Shown: one piece after another, positions 1 to 6,024 of the stretch
How positions within the stretch are numbered: position 1 is the stretch's first letter
Layout of the letters: each line of letters starts with the position of its first letter
Source: DATGMP01 sp035293565
GTDB taxonomy: Bacteria; Pseudomonadota; Alphaproteobacteria; BOG-932; Roseiterribacteraceae
Direction: 5' to 3'
Length of the DNA stretch: 6,183 nucleotides
Assembly (NCBI GenBank): GCA_035293565.1
Contig: DATGMP010000141.1
Coordinates: forward strand, 1-6,183
Position numbers and translations under genes: made by a program
The notes under the pieces: generated by a model
The model's input: only the letters and a program-made list of their open reading frames with translations
What the model was told of the DNA's origin: nothing
Databases searched by the model: none

Positions 1-394
1 CTGGCGTTTACGCGCGATGTCGGAGCGGGCTCGCTCGAGGGCGAGCAGCGTTTTTTTTGAAGCGCAGCCCTTCGCGGCGCAGAAACAGCCAAACTGCATT
101 GTGGGAGACCTTCACCCCGCGCGCAGCGAGTTCATCCTTGAGAGCGTGAAGCGTCAAATGCGGCGTCTGGCTGATCCGTTCCTTGATGAAGGCGCGATGC
201 GGCTCGAGGACAGGCTTCCGATGGCCACCCATCTTACCGGGCGCTACCGAGCCGGTCGCTCGATAACGCTGCGACCACTTCACAACTGACGACACCGCCA
301 CCCCAAACCGCAACGCTACCGAGCGGCAGCTCTCACCCTTTGGAACAGCCGCAACAGCACGCTTACGCAGATCATTGGAAATTGGTCGGACCAT
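1..394 (-). CDS. IS630-family transposase, N-terminal part, frame-interrupted
   Basis: This is the DNA-binding half of an IS630-family transposase, the enzyme that cuts and pastes the element at TA sites. The start ATG at 394 gives MVRPISNDLRKR, the usual opening of this rhizobial group; an in-frame upstream extension to 433 is less likely. A helix-turn-helix spans about residues 22-45 (SCRSVALRFGVAVSSVVKW) and is followed by the linker and second helical domain (HLTLHALKDELAARGVKVSH). The DDE catalytic domain would lie left of the window. At positions 51-58 the minus strand has eight A's after FKK. In the frame that enters this tract the protein ends at position 8 with an unrelated tail. One base over, the expected continuation TLLALERARSDIARKR runs open to the window edge. 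Either the homopolymer gained one A and broke the gene, or slippage on the A8 run restores the full protein. The family call is firm; whether the gene is active is open. Confidence 0.8.
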
Positions 395-433
395 CGGATG
401 CTGGCCTCCAGCCCAGCCAGCATCTTGAATCAT
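1..433 (-). mobile_element. IS630-family insertion sequence, 5' part, truncated by window edge
   Basis: This is the transposase-proximal end of an IS630/Tc1-mariner-type insertion sequence, whose remainder lies to the left of the window. The family assignment rests on the transposase reading frame. I could not fix the outer end: the conserved-looking coding sequence starts at 394, an in-frame extension runs to 433, and the terminal inverted repeat with its TA target duplication should lie somewhere between about 400 and 480. The right boundary is therefore approximate. Confidence 0.7.
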
Positions 434-562
434 ATTCGTCCCAAATCCGGAAACCCTTCCGATTCAATAAATTCGTGAACCGATCTAGTTGCCCGGCACT
501 GCGCAGCCTTGACAGATGATCAACTTACGTTTCAGCCGCTCCTCGTCGGATTGCTGCCCTGC

Positions 563-652
563 GTCCTCGTCGCGGCCGGTGACGTCGCCGGCAGCATAGA
601 CGCCGGCCTTGGTGGTCTGTATGTGCTCGTCGACCGCAATGCCGCCCTTCCG
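563..652 (-). pseudogene. Fragment of a mercuric reductase-like flavoprotein disulfide reductase
   Basis: About 30 codons read as KGGIAVDEHIQTTKAGVYAAGDVTGRD. This is the second FAD-contacting motif of the pyridine-nucleotide disulfide oxidoreductases, and its wording is closest to MerA-type mercuric reductases. In those proteins the motif is preceded by the NAD-binding domain and followed by a dimerisation domain. Here neither is present: upstream residues in the open frame (to 742) and downstream residues (to a stop at 485) look unrelated. It is a detached scrap rather than a gene. Other flavoproteins share the GVYAAGD motif, so the MerA label is tentative, while the superfamily is fairly secure. 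Confidence 0.55.
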
Positions 653-898
653 CACTGATGTCTGGGCGCGCGTGCCGGACTGGAGGCAGGCCATTAACTG
701 TTGGACCCTGGGGACTCTCGCCAGGCAAGCAATCCGCAGCATTACATGGCAAGGTCCCGCCGCGAATGGATGTTCGGGTCACTCGGACAACAGCCGGTGC
801 AACGAAGTATTTTGCTCGTGCGACGGTTGCCCATCCTCTGCCGGATAAAGCCCCGGGTGCGATCGGTAAGTCATTGATTGTTCTCTACCCATCGCTAT
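653..898. other. Unassigned remnant DNA
   Basis: This stretch lies between the flavoprotein scrap and the tRNA-Lys end. Several short open frames cross it on both strands, but none has recognisable protein motifs or a convincing ribosome-binding site, and they conflict with one another. I read it as non-coding junction DNA left by insertions and deletions. It contains the decamer TCGTGCGACG (816-825), which recurs at 1004-1013 on the other side of the tRNA fragment. Confidence 0.4.
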
Positions 899-943
899 CT
901 CTTAATCAGCGGGTCCCAGGTTCGAGCCCTGGTGCGCCCACCA
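899..943 (+). repeat. 3' end of tRNA-Lys(CUU), probable attachment site (att)
   Basis: The block begins with the anticodon loop CTCTTAA (anticodon CTT), followed by the 3' side of the anticodon stem (TCAGC). A variable loop comes next, then a perfect T-arm (CCAGG, loop TTCGAGC, CCTGG at 918-934), the 3' acceptor strand TGCGCCC's remaining bases, discriminator A940 and an encoded CCA (941-943). The 5' half is absent: the bases before 899 (GCTAT) do not pair with TCAGC, and no GGGCGC acceptor strand or D-arm lies upstream. A tRNA copy starting sharply at the anticodon loop and running to CCA is the classical footprint of integrase-mediated integration at a tRNA 3' end. In this geometry the left flank belongs to the integrated element and the right flank to the older DNA. 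The tRNA-Lys identity is inferred from anticodon and arm sequence. Confidence 0.8.
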
Positions 944-1064
944 AAGGAAAAGTCCTCATTTTCCAATGCCTTCGCGGGATGGTGGTCGAGAACAAAGCGC
1001 GTCTCGTGCGACGTGTTTTGCGGTCGGACATCGCGCGCCGGATTGCCGTGCGACTTTTCCTTTG
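942..1064. repeat. 13-bp inverted repeat pair enclosing 97 bp
   Basis: CAAAGGAAAAGTC at 942-954 is matched by its exact reverse complement GACTTTTCCTTTG at 1052-1064. The left arm begins at the last two bases of the tRNA CCA end. The 97 bases between the arms have no recognisable gene. The arms could be ends of a small non-autonomous element, recombinase or excisionase binding sites beside the attachment site, or chance. No target-site duplication is evident outside them. Confidence 0.4.
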
Positions 1065-1075
1065 TTTCTGTAGCT

Positions 1076-1519
1076 TCACCCCATTCGATACAGCGCGCTG
1101 ATCCGATGGTACAGGTCGATTATGTGCTCGTCGTAGAATAGGATATCACGGTGGGCAAAACGGACAATCTGTTCTGCCCGTCGCCGCAGAGTACCGCTTG
1201 CTGTAGAATCAAAATCGGATTGTTCGGGTCGGGGGTTTGATTCGCCCCCCGCTACCATCTTTCCCCACACTCCTTTGACCTGGTTTGGATAAGCCTTTTC
1301 GCCGAGTAGTGCATTTAGCCGGCCTGCGATCTCCACGGCTACACCGCCTGGGCGCCCTAGGTCGCGGAGCACGGTGACCGTTTCTACGAGGTCTCTGATG
1401 GCTTCTGTGGCCTCTCCGTCGCTCGCACAAACACCTTTTGCCAGTGCTTCTTCGAGCCGGCCGAGTTGCTCCTCATATCGTTTGAGGATGGCCGGATGCA
1501 GCAAACATGAAACCTTCAC
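1076..1519 (-). pseudogene. C-terminal remnant of a large serine recombinase
   Basis: Residues from LLHPAILKRYEEQLGRLEEALAKG through EATEAIRDLVETVTVLRD to VAVEIAGRLNALLGE resemble the C-terminal coiled-coil and tail of the large serine site-specific recombinases common in rhizobial islands. The N-terminal resolvase domain with its catalytic serine and the zinc-ribbon domain are missing. About 400 residues would be expected before this point. The open frame begins with GTG at 1519, but homology appears to start only at the LLHP motif near 1505, so the break lies at about 1505-1510, right where the MBL-fold scrap begins. After KMVAGGESNPRP the frame runs across a tRNA-3'-end-like stretch (1225-1257) and the last 50 residues to 1076 look non-native. 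It cannot encode an active recombinase and marks an old island integration event. Confidence 0.65.
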
Positions 1520-1648
1520 AATACCTCATATCCCGTTGCATCGAGAACGGAAGAACTTGTTCCTTCGCGCTACGCGCTGCGAGTGGGCGAGATTGACGTG
1601 CTGGTGGTCACCGATGGGGTACTCGGTATGGCCGTTGAGGCACGGTAA
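1507..1648 (+). pseudogene. N-terminal scrap of an MBL-fold metallo-hydrolase
   Basis: An ATG at 1507 opens MKPSQYLISR. After a frame change near 1535-1545 the next frame reads RTEELVPSRYALRVGEIDVLVV and then TDGVL up to about 1624, followed by unrelated residues and a stop at 1646-1648. VPSRYALRVGEIDVLVVTDG is the opening beta-strand region of a family of metallo-beta-lactamase-fold hydrolases common in bradyrhizobia. The HxHxDH metal-binding motif and everything after it are absent. It is wedged between the recombinase remnant and the end of the YqeB-like gene and overlaps the last 13 or so codons of the latter. The family is recognised from memory of the N-terminal wording only. Confidence 0.5.
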
Positions 1649-2480
1649 CCAACCTCGGGTCTTTCATACCTGCAGAAATTGCATTTAGCGTTGCCCTGGC
1701 GATCGCGCGACCGCGCTCATCGATGCCGGTCCATTGCGCGTGCCGCCCGCGCGGGTCGATTTCGATTAGCTTGACGCCCGCTGGAGCCTCGCTGCCGTCA
1801 CGCGCAATGCCGCGCAGAATGCCGTCGCGGGGGGCCACGATGGGAACGCCCGAGAGATGGCCGAGCACGAGATCCTTGTAGACGCGGGTACCGATCTCGA
1901 TTGGGGTGTGCCAGCGTCCGGCAAACGGCGAATAGACGAAGCGCTCCACGCCGATATCGCCGAGTTGGCTTGCTTTTCCGTCCGCGGCATCGGTCCAGCC
2001 GCTACCCACCAGGCCGATCTTGCCGGGCCGCGTCTCGACGGCGACATCGCAATTGAACGCGCCGCCGAAGCCTGGACCCAGGCCGACCGTGAGCCGTGCC
2101 AGGCGCCTCAGGTCCGGCGTAATGCGGTGCTTTTGCAGCCGCGCATCGATCAGGACGTCGATCGAGCGGATCGGAATCAGATCCAGAACGCCGAGCCATG
2201 AAACGAGCACGCGACCAGGGGCTCGAAGGGCCCTGAGCATCTGCATGGCATCGTCGATGCGCTCGGCGACGATGTCCTCGACCTGTGCCATATCGCCAAA
2301 CAGCGCGTCGTGGAAAGCCATCTTTCGCCTAATGACTGGCGGATGTGGATCGTGCGAAAGCACCACGCAATAGCCTGTGCGTGACAGATGCACGGCAATC
2401 GCGGAGGCGATCTCGCTGGTGCCGAGGATGAGGGCGAAGAGTCCGGTCCGATGGTCTGTCGATTGATGCATTCCAGCCAC
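1608..2480 (-). CDS. YqeB-like molybdenum-hydroxylase accessory protein (often annotated xanthine dehydrogenase)
   Basis: This 290-residue protein resembles the EF2563/YqeB family, found with selenium-dependent molybdenum hydroxylases and thought to help mature their molybdenum cofactor. It is cytoplasmic, with no signal peptide or membrane segment. Visible blocks in order are a Rossmann-like nucleotide fold (LILGTSEIASAIAVHLSRTGY, about 17-37), the conserved PPVIRRKMAFHDALFGD (about 47-63), the central VLIDARLQKHRITPDLR with TVGLGPGFGGAFNCDVAVET, and the C-terminal APRDGILRGIARDG...IDPRG...DERGRAIARATLNAI. The start is GTG 2480 or ATG 2471; neither has a strong ribosome-binding site. It is divergent from fixR and lies behind its own sigma-54 promoter, so a role in molybdenum supply or cofactor handling for nitrogenase is a reasonable inference but unproven. 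Its last 13 or so codons run into the MBL-fold scrap, so the native C-terminus may have been replaced at the junction. It is not itself a xanthine dehydrogenase: no molybdopterin-binding or Fe-S domains are present. Confidence 0.75.
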   Translation of the reverse strand: MAGMHQSTDHRTGLFALILGTSEIASAIAVHLSRTGYCVVLSHDPHPPVIRRKMAFHDALFGDMAQVEDIVAERIDDAMQMLRALRAPGRVLVSWLGVLDLIPIRSIDVLIDARLQKHRITPDLRRLARLTVGLGPGFGGAFNCDVAVETRPGKIGLVGSGWTDAADGKASQLGDIGVERFVYSPFAGRWHTPIEIGTRVYKDLVLGHLSGVPIVAPRDGILRGIARDGSEAPAGVKLIEIDPRGRHAQWTGIDERGRAIARATLNAISAGMKDPRLVTVPQRPYRVPHR

Positions 2481-2497
2481 GTCGCGTAAGAGGAGCG

Positions 2498-2513
2498 TGT
2501 TCAGCAGCAGACA
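2498..2513. promoter_or_regulatory. Candidate NifA upstream activator site (TGT-N10-ACA)
   Basis: TGT TCAGCAGCAG ACA fits the NifA binding consensus exactly. It sits only 18 bases before the YqeB-like start and about 35 bases downstream of that gene's predicted transcription start. It is about 265 bases upstream of the fixR start. The position is unusual for an activator site, so it may be a distal fixR site, a repressing site for the leftward gene, or chance. Confidence 0.35.
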
Positions 2514-2558
2514 ATCCCGACAAGGCCGGTCCCGCTTGCACGTCTATGACGGAGGGAG

Positions 2559-2574
2559 AGCAAGAGGCGGGCCA
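2559..2574 (-). promoter_or_regulatory. Sigma-54 (-24/-12) promoter for the YqeB-like gene
   Basis: On the minus strand the sequence reads TGGCCCGCCTCTTGCT. GG and GC are separated by exactly ten bases, and only one position differs from the TGGCAC-N5-TTGC(A/T) consensus. Transcription would start near 2548, leaving a leader of about 70 bases before the YqeB-like gene. The NifA-type site at 2691-2706 would be centred about 150 bases upstream of this start, a usual distance for NifA activation. Confidence 0.7.
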
Positions 2575-2690
2575 GCAGCCACGATGGAGAAACGGTCCGT
2601 AAGTGGAACGGCGCCATTGGGAACCAATTGAATCGACGATCGCGCCGCTTGTCCGGAAGTCCACGCTCCTTTGTTTCGTTTCAGCCAAGC

Positions 2691-2706
2691 TGTTGCGAAG
2701 GCGACA
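2691..2706. promoter_or_regulatory. NifA upstream activator site shared by divergent promoters
   Basis: TGT TGCGAAGGCG ACA matches the NifA site consensus. Its centre is about 72 bases upstream of the predicted fixR start and about 150 bases upstream of the predicted leftward start, so one bound NifA could serve both promoters. It overlaps the RegR-like box by six bases. Confidence 0.6.
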
Positions 2707-2715
2707 TTGCGGGTG
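2701..2715 (+). promoter_or_regulatory. RegR-like binding box upstream of fixR
   Basis: GCGACATTGCGG at 2701-2712 matches the first 12 of 15 positions of the B. japonicum RegR consensus as I recall it (GNGRCRTTNNGNCGC); the last three positions differ. It lies about -70 to -56 relative to the predicted fixR start. In B. japonicum the redox regulator RegR activates fixR-nifA from an element near -68. Position and sequence together make the same control likely here. Confidence 0.6.
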
Positions 2716-2744
2716 AGAAATCGCAGCAATCTGCAGCAACGCGA

Positions 2745-2760
2745 TGGCCCGGATCCTGCA
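2745..2760 (+). promoter_or_regulatory. Sigma-54 (-24/-12) promoter of fixR-nifA
   Basis: TGGCCCGGATCCTGCA has GG (2746-2747) and GC (2758-2759) separated by ten bases, as sigma-54 promoters require. Transcription would begin near 2771, 46 bases before the fixR GTG. In B. japonicum fixR-nifA has such a promoter overlapping a second, RegR-activated housekeeping-type promoter; the second could not be placed here by eye. Confidence 0.7.
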
Positions 2761-2805
2761 CCGGCTTTGGGGTCAGCTGCCGCACCATGAGAGCGGCAAC
2801 ACGGC

Positions 2806-2811
2806 AAGGAG
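2806..2811 (+). promoter_or_regulatory. fixR ribosome-binding site (decides the start)
   Basis: AAGGAG lies five bases before GTG 2817. The alternative in-frame ATG at 2787 is only 16 bases from the predicted transcript start and has no such site, so GTG 2817 is preferred. Confidence 0.75.
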
Positions 2812-2816
2812 CGCGC

Positions 2817-3668
2817 GTGAGTTTAGATCTGCCCGGCGATCTCCAGGGAATTGATGCAGGGACTGACGAGTCCGCGACGGCGGATGTCGCGGCCTGTCCG
2901 TTCCATGCGGATCGTGTCCGATCGCCGGTAAGCGCGCGCAAGACACTGGTGCTGACCGGCGCGTCGCGCGGCATTGGTCACGCCACGGGAAAGCTGTTTT
3001 CGGAAGCCGGATGGCGCATCATCACCTGCGCGCGCCAGCCGTTCGACGGTGGTCGCTGCCCATGGGATTCCGGTGCCGACAACCATGTTCAGGCGGATTG
3101 GAGCGATCACCGCGCGATGCCGCGTGCGGTTGCCGAGGTGAAGGCTCGGCTGAACGGCGCGCCGCTGCATGCTCTGATCAACAACGCCGGTGTCTCACCC
3201 AAGGGGGCGGATGGCGCAAGGCTGACCTCGCTGACGACGTCGGTCGAAACTTGGATGAACGTCTTTCACGTCAATCTGCTGGCGCCAATCCTGCTCGCAC
3301 AGGGACTGTTCGACGAGTTGAAGGCGGCCTCGGGATCGATCGTCAATGTCACCTCGATCGTCGGCTCGCGTGTGCACCCGTTCGCCGGCACCGCCTACGC
3401 GACCTCCAAGGCAGCGCTCGGCTGTCTCACCCGCGAGATGGCGCATGACTACGCGCCGCATGGAATTCGCGTCAACGCGATTGCCCCGGGAGAGATCAAG
3501 ACCGACATTCTGTCGCCGGAGACGGAGGCGCGGCTCGCGCCCAGCATTCCTTTGCGGCGCGTGGGGACGCCGGAAGAAGTCGCGAAGGTGATCTTCTTCC
3601 TGTGCTCGGATGCGGCAAGCTACGTCACCGGTGCCGAGGTGCCGATCAACGGCGGGCAACACGTGTAG
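2817..3668 (+). CDS. fixR: FixR, short-chain dehydrogenase/reductase encoded upstream of nifA
   Basis: FixR is a cytoplasmic classical short-chain dehydrogenase/reductase; its substrate is unknown. Starting at GTG 2817 it has 283 residues, close to the length of about 278 I recall for B. japonicum FixR. After an N-terminal extension of about 40 residues come the dinucleotide-binding motif TGASRGIG (47-54), NNAG (122-125), and the catalytic set Ser180, Tyr194 and Lys198 (YATSK), so an active NAD(P)(H)-dependent enzyme is expected. The C-terminal YVTGAEVPINGG is typical of the family. It is the first gene of an operon with nifA, 251 bases upstream of it. As I recall, loss of fixR in B. japonicum does not abolish fixation, so its role may be marginal or conditional. 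The open frame extends upstream to 2628, but that would place the start before the promoter, so the extension is rejected. Confidence 0.9.
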   Translation: MSLDLPGDLQGIDAGTDESATADVAACPFHADRVRSPVSARKTLVLTGASRGIGHATGKLFSEAGWRIITCARQPFDGGRCPWDSGADNHVQADWSDHRAMPRAVAEVKARLNGAPLHALINNAGVSPKGADGARLTSLTTSVETWMNVFHVNLLAPILLAQGLFDELKAASGSIVNVTSIVGSRVHPFAGTAYATSKAALGCLTREMAHDYAPHGIRVNAIAPGEIKTDILSPETEARLAPSIPLRRVGTPEEVAKVIFFLCSDAASYVTGAEVPINGGQHV

Positions 3669-3919
3669 GGGAGGGCTCGAGGGCTCGAAATCGAACGAGA
3701 AAAATCTCGATGGATTTGAGCTGGATCAATGCGCGACGTTTCCTTGGGAGGCCGTGGGACGATTTTGCGAGATCGAGCAGAAAATATGCAAATCAAGGCG
3801 TAATCTTTTTGCGGCCATGCCAGCAAGTTGGGCGCGACATCGGAACCGAGATGCAACACAATATTCCCAAAATCGAACGTGGTGCCAGGGAGGATGTTCA
3901 TGACAACGGAGACACCGTC
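3669..3919 (+). promoter_or_regulatory. fixR-nifA intergenic region with FixK/FNR-type box
   Basis: The spacer is long for an operon of this kind. At 3716-3729 it carries TTGAGCTGGATCAA, which fits the TTGA-N6-TCAA half-site arrangement bound by FixK/FNR/CRP-type regulators. A promoter centred 41.5 bases downstream would start near 3764; no clear -10 sequence is seen there, and a weaker candidate lies slightly farther on (GATTTTG at 3761-3767). No terminator hairpin is evident. The box may add low-oxygen control of nifA independent of the fixR promoter. Confidence 0.45.
3908..3911 (+). promoter_or_regulatory. Probable nifA ribosome-binding site
   Basis: GGAG lies eight bases before the in-frame ATG 3920. 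A stronger site, GGGAGG at 3888-3893, lies six bases before ATG 3900, but that ATG is in a different frame that stops after 28 codons. The in-frame ATG 3851 has only a weak purine-rich stretch in front. Confidence 0.5.
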
Positions 3920-5674
<1,755 letters not shown>

Positions 5675-5681
5675 GCGAGAC

Positions 5682-5713
5682 TGTCGGACTCGCGACATGT
5701 CCGGGCCGCGACA
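5682..5713. promoter_or_regulatory. Two abutting NifA upstream activator sites before fdxN
   Basis: TGTCGGACTCGCGACA (5682-5697) is followed without a gap by TGTCCGGGCCGCGACA (5698-5713). Both fit TGT-N10-ACA, and they share 12 or more of 16 bases, so they look like a duplicated site. Their centres lie about 95 and 79 bases upstream of the predicted fdxN transcript start, the usual NifA distance, and begin only 8 bases after the nifA stop. Confidence 0.75.
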
Positions 5714-5758
5714 AACTCAGTTCCGGAAATTGCAGTGAGAAATCAAGCTCAAGAGGTT

Positions 5759-5774
5759 TGGCACGGGCCTTGAA
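5759..5774 (+). promoter_or_regulatory. Near-consensus sigma-54 promoter of fdxN-suf
   Basis: TGGCACGGGCCTTGAA has a perfect -24 half (TGGCACG) and TTG at -12 with correct spacing, but the nearly invariant GC is GA. Transcription would begin near 5785, 32 bases before fdxN. The tandem NifA sites upstream support the assignment; the -12 change should weaken the promoter. Confidence 0.6.
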
Positions 5775-5816
5775 AGAGAGAAGCCATCGGCATCGCCTGC
5801 TCAAGGAGTAGCAAGG

Positions 5817-6011
5817 ATGGCTTACAAGATTGTCGCGTCCCAGTGCACCGTATGCGGCGCGTGCGAGTTCGAATGTCCCAACGCGGCGATCAGTCTCAAG
5901 CGAGACATGTATGTGATCGACCCGAAGAAGTGCACGGAATGCGAAGGCCATTTCGACGCGCCGCAATGTGCGGCTGTCTGCCCGGTGCCTGATACTTGCA
6001 TTCCTGCGTAG
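5817..6011 (+). CDS. fdxN: FdxN, 2[4Fe-4S] ferredoxin linked to nitrogen fixation
   Basis: This is a 64-residue soluble ferredoxin that carries low-potential electrons, probably to nitrogenase or to cofactor assembly. The first cluster motif is C10-X2-C13-X2-C16-X3-C20-P. The second is C39-X2-C42-X8-C51-X3-C55-P, whose eight-residue spacing (EGHFDAPQ) between the second and third cysteines is typical of nif-linked FdxN proteins. The conserved prolines after C20 and C55 are present, so both clusters should form. AAGGAG at 5803-5808, eight bases before ATG, supports the start. It lies 142 bases after nifA behind its own NifA-type control region, and only 13 bases before sufB, implying co-transcription with Fe-S assembly genes. 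Confidence 0.93.
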   Translation: MAYKIVASQCTVCGACEFECPNAAISLKRDMYVIDPKKCTECEGHFDAPQCAAVCPVPDTCIPA

Positions 6012-6024
6012 GGGACGGCGGGCA

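Noticed and set aside
17..289. 90-codon plus-strand frame opposite the transposase
   Set aside because: It is the antisense shadow of the IS630 transposase.
658..1101. 147-codon plus-strand open frame across the tRNA fragment
   Set aside because: It passes straight through the tRNA-Lys end and the inverted repeat, with no recognisable protein features or ribosome-binding site.
1225..1257. Second tRNA-like 3' end (TTTGATTC...GCTACCA)
   Set aside because: It resembles a T-loop plus acceptor and CCA, but the T-stem has a mismatch, the loop lacks the conserved C, and no anticodon or D-arm precedes it. It may be a decayed attachment site of the serine recombinase but cannot be called a tRNA.
2524..2540. 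Possible plus-strand sigma-54 promoter ending in CTTGCA
   Set aside because: The nearest GG pairs are 8 or 12 bases from the GC instead of ten, so the spacing is wrong.
2628..2816. Upstream in-frame extension of fixR
   Set aside because: It would place the start before the sigma-54 promoter at 2745-2760 and across the RegR/NifA sites; the good ribosome-binding site is at 2806-2811.
3602..3850. Upstream in-frame extension of nifA overlapping fixR
   Set aside because: The residues are Arg-rich and resemble no NifA N-terminus, the resulting protein would be about 100 residues too long, and it overlaps coding fixR.
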